Of a DNA stretch of 64,000 nucleotides, positions 1-10,217 are shown in pieces. Location: assembly GCA_009667805.1 (NCBI GenBank), contig CM019063.1, forward strand, positions 192,151,871 to 192,215,870. The letters run 5' to 3'. The notes beneath the pieces are model-generated. The model was not told where the DNA came from, did no database searches, and saw nothing but the letters and a program-made list of their open reading frames with translations. Made by a program: the position numbers and the translations under genes. How positions within the stretch are numbered: the first letter of the stretch is position 1; each line of letters starts with the position of its first letter. The stretch comes from Leptobrachium leishanense. Lineage: Eukaryota > Chordata > Amphibia > Anura > Megophryidae.

Positions 1-168
1 TCCATTAATTTCCCCACTACTGACGTAAGACTAACTGGCCTATAGTTCCCAGATTTCTCCCTACTACCCTTCTTGTAAATGGGCACAACATTTGCTAATT
101 TCCAGTCTTCTGGGACGACTCCCGTTAACGGTTTTGCTATTACACCACTGAGCTCTTTTAATAACTTG
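1..168 (-). pseudogene. CR1 LINE ORF2, reverse transcriptase fragment
   Basis: Read on the minus strand this encodes the N-terminal part of a CR1-type reverse transcriptase, including VPEDWKLANVVPIYKKG and a GNYRPVSLTSV block, which are hallmarks of the first RT motifs. It continues the CR1 copy at 2,363-3,620 and was split from it by the L1-like insertion at 169-2,353. The rest of the RT lies beyond position 1. The frame is largely open here, but the copy as a whole is broken. Confidence 0.85.
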
Positions 169-2353
169 AGTCAAGGGGGGTGGAGCTAGACTCTAACGAG
201 GTCGGCCGCGTTTTGGAGGAGCTCCGGCATCGAGACCATAATTCTGTGAGATATCCCCACTTTTACTCGGAGATCTCATGTTGGCTGACACTGGGAAGGA
301 TAACTGATCCGAGGGGTGCACTGGGGAGTCCTGTTCCGCACTCAGAGGTGACCCGCTGCACACAGGAGACCCCGGTGTTGACTCTGCGGCCTAGCACGAG
401 AGGCCATTTTGAGGGCCTGTAGCGGAGTGAGAGCTTCCCTGCGCCCTCGGATTCAACGCACGGACCGCGTGTCCCCCCCTTCAGATGGGTAAGAAGACGG
501 CGAGGGGAGTCGATCCGATGCCTGGTTCCAGGCAGCGCGACATCCGCGAATCGTTGTGCGGGGGGGAGGTCGAGTTCCACGGGCCTCTCATCCACCGTTT
601 TGCCTCCGGGATATGGCTCTTCTGACGACGACGGATTCACTTGGTCGAGGGGGAGTGGAGAGGATGCGGACCAGCTATATTCTGAGCCGCCGCCGCAGGA
701 TCAAAAATCCAGAAAGAACGCTGCGAAACGGGTGGCTAAGGCGGCTCGTCGACGGGCTGCTTTATCAGCGTCCCCTGATGCCGCAGCCGTCCAGTCTGCC
801 TCCTCTTCGTTCCTTGCTGCTGCCCCGGGAGAAGACGTACAACTCGCCACTAAAGGTGATATTAAACGAATGATGAATGAGATGCGGGCAATGTGTTGTG
901 CTGATGTGGCGGGGGTTAAAGCGGAGGTGGCCCTGGTGCACGAGAATTTGGCGACCATTACCGACCGTACGAAGACCGTCGAAGATGCACATACTCTCCT
1001 CTCTCATAAGGTAGACTCTCTCCAACTACAAGTTGAGACTCTGTCACGGACGGTAGAGGTGATAGATGCCAGACACCGCCGGCGCAACGTTCGTATGAGA
1101 GGGGTCCCGGAGTCAGTACACCCTGGGGAGGTTCTGGCGTATGCTAACCGCCTGGCGACACATCTGCTGAAACTCCCCCCTGGGGCACCAGAGACTTTCA
1201 GTCTGGCTGTAAGGGTTCGGAAGTCGGCGACGGCTCCTGAGTCAGCGCCTAGAGACATTATTGCAATGTCTCGGGACATTGCCACGAAGCAACGATTGAT
1301 GTCATTGCCCACGGCTCGGGGCACCTTTCCTTTTGAAGCGTCAGAGATATCCCTCTACAACGACCTGCCGTTTTTGACATTGGCGGCCCGCCGGAGATTT
1401 CGAGAGGTAGTGGCCTGCCTTCGGGTTAAAGATATCTGCTACAGATGGGGGGCAGGAGGCACACTTACTTTTGTTTTGGATAACGTATCGTATGTTTTCG
1501 GAGATCCCGGAGAAGCATGGCCTGTCTTTGACTCTCTGGGGATTGGCAGGGGATCGATTCCTGCCACGGATGGCAACTTGAATTTACCCTCTTCGGACCC
1601 GGGTTGACTGGAGATGGTTCCACCGATTTCGTCTCTGAGCCCTTGATGGGGTTTGACACCCATCCCCTTCCTATGTTTCTCCCTTTCTTATTTTATTTTT
1701 GTTTACTAGAGTCTTACAGACATGCTCGAGAATCCACAGAGATACTTTGGACACTATTTTGCTCTTTTTCTTGCGGTCTTTCCCCGCCCGGGGCTAAATC
1801 TGAAGCGTTTAGGTTTTATTTTCTCTTTTAAAAGTACCTTTTGATGACTTATTGATATGATCCCCCTCCCATTCCCGATTTTCGATGGTTGCCGACATTT
1901 CATGTGACTTCTCCCCCCCCCCCCCACCCCTTTTATATCTTTTTTGTGTTTTCCCCTGAGAATGTTTATCTCCGGCCCTGCGAGGCTATGGCTATAACAG
2001 TTTTCTGAGGACTTTTTGTGTTTTTCTTTTTTTTGTCTCCCCCCCCCCCCCCATTTTCTTGTGGTGATTCTTATTGATTAATAGAGGTGCACTTTGCAAT
2101 ACTGCGGATTTTTTTCGCTGATGGTCTCCGACCAACTGCTTAAATCTAGCCGTCTTTTTTTTGTTACTAAATGACTGTCTTTTCCTCTGAGTTGTGCTAT
2201 TATAGATGTCTATATATTATTCTTCTTTCTTTTCTTTATGCTGAGTTCTAGCTGACGACTATGTGCGGCCCTGCGAGGCCCTCACTCTACGTTTATGTTT
2301 ATTTGTATGATGACATCTTTCACAATAAAAATTTTGAATTAAAAAAATAAATA
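169..2353 (+). mobile_element. L1-like retrotransposon carrying ORF1 only
   Basis: The insert is flanked by a 9-bp target duplication, aataacttg (160-168 and 2,354-2,362), and ends in an A-rich tail after ACAATAAAAATTTTGAA. It sits inside the RT gene of the CR1 element, whose reading resumes on both sides. It contains about 430 bp of 5' leader, a long ORF1-like frame (600-1607), then about 730 bp without coding sequence. No endonuclease or RT sequence is visible, so it is either an ORF1-only element (as HAL1 is in mammals) or an internally deleted L1. The 3' part has C-rich runs and two similar modules containing GGCCCTGCGAGG (near 1,973 and 2,266). A related 3' end lies at 7,241-7,975. Confidence 0.8.
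600..1607 (+). CDS. L1 ORF1p-like RNA-binding protein
   Basis: The open frame of about 335 codons has the plan of L1 ORF1 proteins. There is a basic and acidic N-terminal region and a coiled coil at about residues 95-165 (regular hydrophobic heptads, HKVDSLQLQVETLSR). Next comes the RRM-like entry RRRNVRMRGVPES near 165-178, then a C-terminal domain with LYNDLPFLTLAARRRF and ending around YRWGAGGTLTF. In the family such proteins form trimers that bind the element's RNA. The frame starts at a TTG at 600, where an ATG may have mutated. The first in-frame ATG is at 870 and would give only the second half. No ORF2 follows. Confidence 0.75.
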   Translation: MPPGYGSSDDDGFTWSRGSGEDADQLYSEPPPQDQKSRKNAAKRVAKAARRRAALSASPDAAAVQSASSSFLAAAPGEDVQLATKGDIKRMMNEMRAMCCADVAGVKAEVALVHENLATITDRTKTVEDAHTLLSHKVDSLQLQVETLSRTVEVIDARHRRRNVRMRGVPESVHPGEVLAYANRLATHLLKLPPGAPETFSLAVRVRKSATAPESAPRDIIAMSRDIATKQRLMSLPTARGTFPFEASEISLYNDLPFLTLAARRRFREVVACLRVKDICYRWGAGGTLTFVLDNVSYVFGDPGEAWPVFDSLGIGRGSIPATDGNLNLPSSDPG

Positions 2354-2362
2354 AATAACTTG

Positions 2363-3620
2363 GGGTGGATCCCATCAGGCCCCATTGTCTTATTTGTCTT
2401 TACTTTAGACAGCTGCTGTAGAACCTCCTCCTCTGTAAACTCATGTAAATGTCTCTTTAGTGTTTCCTCCTAATTGAGGTCCCTTTCCTTCCTTTTCTTC
2501 AAAGACTGAACAAAAATATTCATTGAGGCAGTCAGCGAGACTTTTATCCTCTTCTACATACCTTCCTTCCTTTGTTTTTAATCTAATCCTTGTTTTACTT
2601 TTCTTTTCTCGTTTATGTATCTAGAAAATGTTTTGTCCCCCTTTTTTACTGACTGAGCTATTTTCTCTTCTGCGTGTGCTTTGGAAGCTCTTATAAATTG
2701 CTTTGTCTCTTTCTGCCTAATCTTATAGGTTTGCCTATCTTCTTCACTCTGAGTTGTTTTATAATTATTGAATGCTATCTTTTTGTTCACTATTTTGGCC
2801 ACTTCTGTAGAGTACCACAGTGGTTTCTTCCCTTTTTTGTTTTTGCTAACAAGCCGAATGCAATTGCCTGTGGCCTTCAATAATGCCTCCTTTAATCCCA
2901 TTTCTCCTGGACTCACTTTAAACTCCTCCAGTCTGATAATGACTCATTCACACAAAATCTCATTTTAGAAAAATCTGTTTTTTTTAAAGTTTAAAACTTT
3001 TGTTTTTGTGTGGTGCGGCTCCATCCCTGTTCTTATATTAAACCACACTGACTGGTGATCACTAGATCCCAAATTTTCACCTACAACGTCTGATACCAAA
3101 CCTCCATTTGTGAGTATTAAATCCAATATGGCCTCTTTACGGGTCGGCTCCTCAACTACTTGTGTTAGAGATAATCCCAGTAGGGAGTTTAGAATATTTG
3201 TACTCCTGGTGCACCCAGCTATTTTGGTTTTCCAGTTCACATCAGGAAGATTAAAGTCCCCATGATAAGAACTTCCCCCTTCATTGTCATTTTGGCTATT
3301 TCCTCCACTAGCAGATTAGACCCCCTGGACAAGTAGAAGAGCTAGATATAGATCAAACCTACACAAGCTACTGTATGATTACCAAATGTTAGCGTAACCC
3401 AAACTGCCACTCCTCCTCCTTTCCTACCTTCTCTGTCTACTCTATATAAAGAGTAACCGGTATTATGTCCCAGTTATTTTTCTCACTGAACCATGTCTCG
3501 GTAACCGCCACTAAATCTACTTTTTCAGCTGCCATCATTGCCTCCAGTTCATTGATTTTATTGACTAAACTGCGAGCATTTATAGACACGACTTTGAGCT
3601 TGTCATTTTTTACCTAGCCT
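2363..3620 (-). pseudogene. CR1 ORF2: endonuclease and linker region
   Basis: The minus strand reads the start of an apurinic-type endonuclease (INARSLVNKINELEAM, then DLVAVTETWFSE), a GDFNLPDVNW motif near 3,250, and EEPTRKEAILDLILTN and GSSDHQSVWF blocks at about 3,150-3,030. These are the conserved endonuclease motifs of CR1-clade LINEs. A lysine-rich linker (2,916-2,578) leads to the RT start (GPDGIHPKL near 2,370), which continues at 168-1. Frame changes and stops break the gene, so it is not functional. Confidence 0.85.
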
Positions 3621-3666
3621 GCTGCTTGCACCCTCAGATTTAGTTTTGGGGGACAATCGGGCAGAT

Positions 3667-4520
3667 TGTTTTTTACCCTTTTGCCCCCCCTCCTAGTTTA
3701 AATATTCCTTTTGTTAAACCTTTGAACTTCTCACTGAGAACATATATTCCCCTATGAGTAAGATGCAAACCATCTTTTTTATACAGTTCCTTTCTGCTCC
3801 AATTAGAGCTATCATGGAACACAAAGCCAAATCCTTGCTCCCGACACCATTCCCGAAGCCACAAATTAAATTCCCTAGTGCTCATCTGCCTATCCTTAAT
3901 GTTATGCACAGGCAGAACTTCAGAGAATGACACATGCAATCTGCTGTATTTCACCTCCAAGAACACAATCTTCCTTCATCTCAGAAACCTCATTGCTAGC
4001 AAAGTCATTTGACCCTAGATGGACTAGAACGTCCACTTCCCCTTCCTGCTTTGCTTGTTTGACAATATTGAGAATACGTCTCCTGTCTCTACGAGCAGTA
4101 GCCCCAGGAAGACATCTCACCAAACCACTACTCTCCAGCTCAACACCTCTTATGATAGAATCACCCAGCAACAATTGCTTTCTATCAAGTCCTACCTTTT
4201 TTCTTTTTGTCCTTGGTTGCAGTCTTGCATACCTTAGGCATAGGGGACGGTGGTTCCTCAACTTTGGTGTCAGCCTACTTCCGTCTTACCACTACACTCT
4301 GAAAGTGCCTCAAAAGAATTAAGAGCCACAGACTGTGGGACATGCCTTCTATCCACAACTCTAAGTCTACCAGATCCTACAGTAGTCCATCTACCGTTCC
4401 TAGGAGGCCTCTGTGGCAGTGGCTTTGTAACAGTCATAGCCTGAGTTTGTCTAACAGATAATTTACAAATCTCAGACTTTAAACAGGCAATTTCCTGCTG
4501 CAATAAAGAGAACTGCCTAC
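3667..4520 (-). pseudogene. CR1 ORF1 with SGNH/GDSL esterase-like domain
   Basis: Minus-strand segments 4,503-4,270, 4,261-3,920 and 3,966-3,673 together make a decayed ORF1. They show GDSIIRGVEL (block I, nucleophile Ser), HLGSND (block III) and DGLHLTHRG (block V, Asp-x-x-His), the signature of the esterase domain found in ORF1 of many CR1 LINEs. The N-terminal stretch has a short helical segment with paired Cys and Lys residues. At least two frameshifts separate the pieces. In the family this protein is thought to act with RNA or lipid during retrotransposition; its role is not settled. Confidence 0.8.
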
Positions 4521-4540
4521 ATATTTGGCACCCTCCAAAC

Positions 4541-5578
4541 TAGGGACCTGCAAAGCTTCGAAATTCGATTCGAAATTGAATCGCTCGTCAAATTCAATTC
4601 GACTTTGCAGGTAGATTCGAAAAAGTTTTGAATCTATCACATGGCAGCATGCCTCCCAGACACTCAGCACGCTGCTGGGAATGGCATGCTGCTAGGCCCT
4701 GCCCACCCCAAGGTTCACAGAGGAGGCTGCAGTGGAAGGAAGCTGCAGTGTGAAGAGGAGCTGGAGTCTGGACGTGTTTGGAGGACAGAGAGAGCAGGAG
4801 CCACGTTTGGATGGTGGTGAGTATAATACAGTATTTAATTTTATCAGTATCCCTGAGCGTCATGTTTATATTATGCTTCTTTTGCAGGAAGCCAGAAGAT
4901 AAGATGGCTGCCGGGGGGGGGGTGGTGGTGATCCTGGGGGCCCTTATATTATTTTTTATCCATGCAGAGCAGAACAAATGAGGGGAAAGAAGAATCTTAT
5001 TAAAGGGTGGGTGTTAAATTAGATTACAGCAAGTTTCTTAGCATAGCATCGGGTAACTCTTTACTCTGTGTGGGAGTTAATTATATGGGTGCCACTGCTC
5101 TGTGTGAGAGATAATTAAATATATGGGTGCCACTGCTCTGTGTGGGAGATAATTAAATATATGGGTGCCACTGCTCTGTGTGAGAGATAATTAAATATAT
5201 GGGTGCCACTGCTCTGTGTGGGAGATAATTAAATATATGGGTGCCACTGCTCTGTGTGGGAGATAATTATATGGTGGTCACTGCTCTGTGTGGGAGATAA
5301 ATAATTATATGGGGGGCACTGTCTGCACTGCTTTGTGTGGGAGATAATTATTAATTCTATAGGGGTCACTGTCTGCTCTGTAGCTATAGGCTAGTATATT
5401 AAGCCCATCTGTTTGCAGCTGTAACATTAGCTGAACCTGCATGCACAAACAAAGCATACCTATCCAGGCTGTATTGTACACGAAAGCGGCACTTTTTGAT
5501 TCGATTCGAGGTTCGAACTCGAATCGAATAGAACAGCCGATTCGATTCGAGCGAAAATTTATGATTCGCAGGGTCCTA
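4541..5578. mobile_element. Non-autonomous hAT element in the CR1 copy
   Basis: The element is bounded by a perfect 8-bp target duplication, ctccaaac (4,533-4,540 and 5,579-5,586), as expected for hAT transposition. The ends are TAGGGACCTGC and its near-inverse GCAGGGTCCTA, followed by TTCGATTCGA-rich subterminal sequence on both sides. There is no transposase. The interior holds a GC-rich stretch with a G run (4,911-4,925) and a 38-bp tandem array. Confidence 0.85.
5050..5375. repeat. 38-bp tandem repeat inside the hAT element
   Basis: About seven or eight units of roughly 38 bp contain GGGTGCCACTGCTCTGTGTG followed by a GAGATAATTA stretch. The last units are shorter and diverged (ATGGTGGTCACTG, ATGGGGGGCACTG). 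Unit identity is high in the middle of the array, suggesting recent expansion. Confidence 0.85.
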
Positions 5579-5850
5579 CTCCAAACCTCCAAAAATTGGA
5601 TCTAAAAACAAATGCATGACCGCTATTACAATGGACCAAGCCTGCCATTATAAAATGAAAGCATGGATTTAAAACAAGCAAATCTTACCTTTTTTTTGTA
5701 GGTTTTCTACCTCCTGTCTAACCTCCGACTACCTCCAGAATATCTCTTTAAGTGCCTCACTTGGAAGGATTGCACTTAGAAGGCTTCACAAGCTCTATAT
5801 AACCCTAGTTATATAGTAACCCTCGCTTTGCTAAAATCCCTGACACCTTG

Positions 5851-6905
5851 TCGAAACCAGCCACACTCTCTTTATTTCATATTGTGCTGATAAACTGTCC
5901 CACAAGCCTTTATTTTTTTTGCCCATTCTACAGTGTCTTTCCTTTCTGCCTACATTTGAGTCCAGCACAGTTGCCAGAGATGCTGACACAAGCCTGCAGA
6001 ACCTGCCCTCATGCTTGACTTAAAGATGATTTGTAAGGATTGAAAAGCAGATAGAGGAGCACATATGTATATTTACTGCACCAGCCAGAGCCAACAGTTC
6101 AGGGGTAGATTACATAGGCCAGTCACAATTGTTTCTTGTGAAAGTACTTGTGCCAGGACAGAAAACGTTGCTAAAAATGCTCCTTTTTATGCTGAGTCGT
6201 GTGTGACCATTCCTGCATTCAAAGATGTTTGGTGTCCAGCATCCTGTTGGAAATTTTACTTGCTATACAGCCTCCTATGTGTACATTAAAAAAAAAACTG
6301 CAGCACTCTGGCCATAGAGTGTGTGTATTCAGCGTACTTCGACAGATCCTGCACACAACACTGTTTCCTGTGTTTCTGGCAAACTGACGTTTCTTTGCAA
6401 AATGCATAGTTTGCCAGGCTACCAGATGTGTACACGATGTGTGCATCCATATCTCAATGAATGGAAATGTTTTGGCATATATTTTCATTTAGAACAAAAT
6501 GGCACAGATTCTAAATTGAGTCACTTGCAATAATGACATTGAATCAATCTTGATTTCTCTTTCTAGAGTAGTAATTTCTTTTTGAGGTTCACTTAAATAG
6601 ATCTAGTACCTGTTGCTGGTTAAAAAAAACAACCACCCCAACACCTCACCCACAGCATGCAAATTCCTGAAGTAAAAAAGGAAAAGATAGTTGGGCGATG
6701 AAGAAAGCGATGGTCTCCCCATAAGGTTCTTGCTGTGAAATGGTATTTCTTAGTCTCATTAACCACATGTGATTCTTTTGATTAGCCTGGTCTTTGTGAT
6801 ACTTAAAAGCATAATCTAAAGACTGTTCAAAGCGTTGGCCCCCTGCTTCTGTTTCATTGCTTGCCACCAAATAGAACACTTTTGCATTGCAGTTTACTCA
6901 CTCAT
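5851..6905. other. No gene recognised
   Basis: I see no splice-bounded exon or recognisable repeat here. A 77-codon minus-strand frame (6,646-6,879) has protein-like composition, but it has no credible acceptor site upstream and no family resemblance I recognise. The missing last exon of the acyl-CoA dehydrogenase gene could lie in this region, but I cannot identify it. Confidence 0.4.
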
Positions 6906-7030
6906 TCAACCCACGCATTAAAGATCACAGCAATGTGCAGTGTGCATGCGTGAATCACAGAGCTCCACAGCAATAAGTTAGTAATGTGTGATTGGTATGC
7001 GCGTATCACACAGCTACACGGCAATAAAAT
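6906..7030 (+). repeat. Dispersed ~60-bp repeat, two adjacent copies
   Basis: Two diverged units (6,930-6,976 and 6,978-7,027) share CAGCAATGTG, GTGTGCATGCG and a GCTCCACAGCAATAA-like end. Related sequence occurs at 51,605-51,690 and, inverted, at 24,617-24,700. Confidence 0.7.
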
Positions 7031-7240
7031 TATGCTGTTTACTTCAATTATATAAAAATTTTAATATACTGAATTTTGATATGCTTTCATTTAATAAATT
7101 AATTTGAAGTTATAATATAGTTAAAATATATATTTTATTTTATATAGTCCCCCTTTTTTTTTAGAATACCCCTGCGAACTGCCTCGTGTGACGCACATGA
7201 CCTGATATGTGGATGACCCCCCTGTTTTTGCTCTAGGTTT

Positions 7241-7975
7241 CTCTGATGACTTATTGTGAATTATTTTAGAGACACCCATGGATGACTTTTATATGCCTTT
7301 TATTTATGTCTGTTCTGTGTTCTCATCTTTTAAATTTTTGTTCCCCCCCCCCTCCTTTTTATGTTCTCCTGACCGACTTTATGGTCCTGCCTGCTGAATT
7401 TTTGGGTTTAGTGGTGTTCGTCTGTTGGAGCACTGGGACTTTTTTTTTTTTTTTTTTTAGTGTGTGGGACATTGGGAAGTAGCCTGGGCGAGCCGCTAGG
7501 TTGACTACCTAGGCTCTGTTCACCCTTTTGGCCCCAGGTCTCCCGGCCGAGTGGCCCCTTCCATGGCCCTCGGTTCCTTTAAGGTTGCCGGGGTGAGCCA
7601 GGAATACCACAATCTATTTGGCAGTCCCTCACTACCTTTTCTCCCCTTTTTTATTACATTTTTTTTTTTTTTTTTTTTTTTCCCTGGTGCCCCCCAGCGA
7701 ACTCCATCACTCTGTTTTGCTCTTGCTGGATCGACCCTCCTGACGAGTTTATGTATCCCCCCGTTATTGTATCCCCCTCCCCTAATTTTTGATATTCTGC
7801 AGTTTCCTTTGGGATCCCCTTTTTATGTTTTATGTGATTTCTCTGAGAGTGTCTTATCTGGCCCTGTGAGGCCACCTGGCTGGTCAGTCTGTGACCCTTC
7901 GTTTATTGCAAAATAAAAAATTTTGAAATAAAAAAATAATAAAAAAAAAAAAATAATAAAAAAAAATATATATTT
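7241..7975 (+). mobile_element. 5'-truncated L1-like 3' end
   Basis: This shares TGATGACTTATTG and a diverged GGCCCTGTGAGGCC module with the 3' region of the element at 169-2,353. It also ends the same way, AATAAAAAATTTTGAAATAAA followed by a long A-rich tail (to about 7,975). Long C and T runs interrupt it. No ORF remains and no convincing target duplication was found, so the left boundary is approximate. Confidence 0.65.
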
Positions 7976-8560
7976 TAAATTAGTGCAGCGGCATTGTTAC
8001 CTCTATAAAGTGGGGGGGGGTGTGGCTGGTTTTAGAATATATTGTTTTATATTTCCACATTGTTATTATCATTGGAAAAGCTAGACTCTGGCCTTTCCAA
8101 CAATGCCTCAATTGTCCTTTTGTAGGACATACGGATCCAGAGATACAGCGGTCCAAATGACCCCTGCATCTCCTGTGGGATTCCCCTGCCAGTCAGGAGG
8201 GGAATCCCCATTTTTGACATCATGCTTGGGGGCAGTCCCACAGAGTGGGCTGGGCTGACGTGTCAACCCTCAGCCCGCTGTGGCTGAAGCCCCTGCTCTG
8301 AGCCAGATCGGCACTGAGCAAGTACACAACAGAACGGCATGGAGCATCCTCTGCGATGGGGAGGGAATCCCCAGGATGCTCCACACACGTCCACACAGTG
8401 CTAGGGCCGCCAGGATACTGGAAGGACTAGGTGCACAGCGCATATGCGTGCTGAGCAGCCAAAACGCCGTTATCCGCTCTAACCCTAAGCAGTGCTAAAT
8501 ATAGAAAAAAAAACACCTGCCTAGCCCTGGGAACTGCTAGTCCGGAGAGTCAGGCGATAG
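7976..8560. repeat. Old repeat related to the 29-30 kb TTAA element
   Basis: Segments such as GCAGCGGCATTGTTACC and GGCCTTTCCAACAATG resemble, in inverted order, parts of the element at 29,064-30,328 (GGCCTTTCCAATGATAG, GCAGCACTATTGTTC). A GGGAATCCCC box occurs near 8,180-8,210. Ends are not clear. The following 300 bp up to exon 12 look like plain intron. Confidence 0.45.
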
Positions 8561-8863
8561 GATTTGCCCATCCCTGTACTTTAGTGAGCAAATTGACCTC
8601 ACCAATTTACTTTTACACAGCCCCCATGCAACTCATTATTACTCTTATTCAACTTTACCAACTCACGGTCAGTGTGTGTATTCACCCAACTCCTCTTTGA
8701 GTGTAAGTTCTTTTTATCCGGGACATATTTTCATGATTCTATTTGTGTCCAACTTATTTTATTTTGTTAATGCTATGTTACAGAGGAATAGGTTGGTGCT
8801 TTAATAAATAACAATTTGTTAGGAAAGCCTCAAAGTATTCTAAGTAACACCTCACAGTCTTAC

Positions 8864-9035
8864 CAATGTAGATCTTTGCAAGGCTGTAGGAAAAGTCCCG
8901 TGCTGCCAGTTCCATGAAGCTTTCTCCTTCCTTTCCTACTTGGTTTGTAAAGTGTTTCAACTGCTGCAGAGCTTGCAACGCGCGTTCTGCTGACTTAGAA
9001 AGCTCCGATACATCTAGTGCAACTTGCAGTTTCGC
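8864..9035 (-). CDS. Acyl-CoA dehydrogenase exon 12
   Basis: The exon is 172 bp with acceptor TGTCACCAG and donor GTAAGA. It encodes AKLQVALDVSELSKSAERAL and MELAARDFSYSLAKIYIG, the long C-terminal helices. It ends in phase 1, so a further exon is needed. I could not find it in 1-8,863. Confidence 0.9.
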
Positions 9036-9639
9036 CTGGTGACAAAACGGTCATTAGCCTGCCATAATTCAGTAGCCTATGGATAGATTTCTTTTGAATA
9101 GGCACAAACGTGGTAAAGAAATCATTGGCATTTTCACCTTCTGTATGGGAAATGTGACAACTTGGATTGTAGTGTGGTAGTAGTGGAGTGTTTGTGTTAA
9201 TGATTTGGGACCTCTAAACAGATATTCAACAAAAATGGCATAGATAATTTTACATGTTCTGTAATTATCTTACACTCCTTTTGACCTCATTCAACAATAA
9301 ACCCAAACGAGCACTTACAGAGTAACTACTTGAAGACATAGATACATTTCCATGGCCACCTAGCATGGGTCTTCAATATTATCTGCAAGCCCAAAAATGA
9401 CCTAACCACCAGCCATAACTTTGTTTTAACACATCATATTCATTTATCCATGTCCTACTGACATTTTTTAACCAGAATGCCTTTAAAGTTGGCCTTTAAA
9501 AACCTGACAATTCCCTAAACAAGCATCTGTCAACGTACAACCCTTTGGAGGTAATCTATAACCAGGAAGCTTTCTTTGACATTGAACTCTGCGAATAAGA
9601 GTACTTTTTTCCTTTTATGCATTCAAAACATTTTCTTAC

Positions 9640-9747
9640 CTCTGCTGCAGAGAAGAAAGTTGCCAATACTTGCCCTTGACTCTTTATTATTGAACGCAGG
9701 ACATCTAGAGACAAGATATTGGTAGTACCTTCCCAGATAGTCAGCAC
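9640..9747 (-). CDS. Acyl-CoA dehydrogenase exon 11
   Basis: The exon is 108 bp with acceptor TAATGTTAG and donor GTAAGA. It reads [20 protein letters not shown]. The Glu of WEG lies at the catalytic-base position used by AidB and most acyl-CoA dehydrogenases. Confidence 0.93.
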
Positions 9748-9785
9748 CTAACATTAACAGATAGAAACTTGAATGCAAAATATCA

Positions 9786-9920
<135 letters not shown>

Positions 9921-10037
9921 CTATAAAATTTAAAGACTTTTAACACTGACATTTTCCACACAGTAATCTTGTAATGACAAAGTGCACAGAGAGCATTAGA
10001 AAAAAAATCTGTTGAAGAAATGGACAGTCCGTTTTAC

Positions 10038-10178
10038 CTGCTTCCCAGTGTACAATTTGGCAAGTGGTGTGAGAAGTCTGAGGAGATGCTGGTCCTGCTC
10101 TGATGCCATGTCTGTTTCTTCTAATCCTAACAAACGAGCAACTTCCATCAGAATTAGAAAAGCTCCACGGGCCTCCAC
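10038..10178 (-). CDS. Acyl-CoA dehydrogenase exon 9
   Basis: The exon is 141 bp, phase 0 on both sides, with acceptor GACATCAG and donor GTAAAA. It reads [20 protein letters not shown] and [13 protein letters not shown]. The helical region includes the Lys of the A-K-Y-T-GKQ segment. Confidence 0.92.
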
Positions 10179-10198
10179 CTGATGTCCAAAGTTAGACA

Positions 10199-10217
10199 TA
10201 TATATATATATATATAT
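10199..10217. repeat. (TA)n microsatellite
   Basis: A run of about nine TA units lies in the intron just upstream of exon 9. Confidence 0.9.

Larger units (their letters stand above)
2354..5850 (-). mobile_element. CR1-type LINE, interrupted copy
   Basis: This is a minus-strand CR1 element running from its 5' region (about 5,579-5,850, A-rich with no clear ORF) through ORF1 (about 4,520-3,667) and ORF2 (from about 3,620 down). It continues at 168-1. It is interrupted by a hAT element at 4,541-5,578 and the L1-like insert at 169-2,353. Both have clean target duplications, so the CR1 copy is the oldest of the three. Several frame breaks are visible. The exact 5' boundary is uncertain. Confidence 0.8.

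Noticed and set aside
256..640. Minus-strand frame overlapping the L1-like leader
   Set aside because: It is antisense to the element's 5' leader and shows no domain.
6646..6879. 77-codon minus-strand frame as the last exon of the acyl-CoA dehydrogenase
   Set aside because: No acceptor site at the right phase, and its peptide does not resemble the family's C-terminus.
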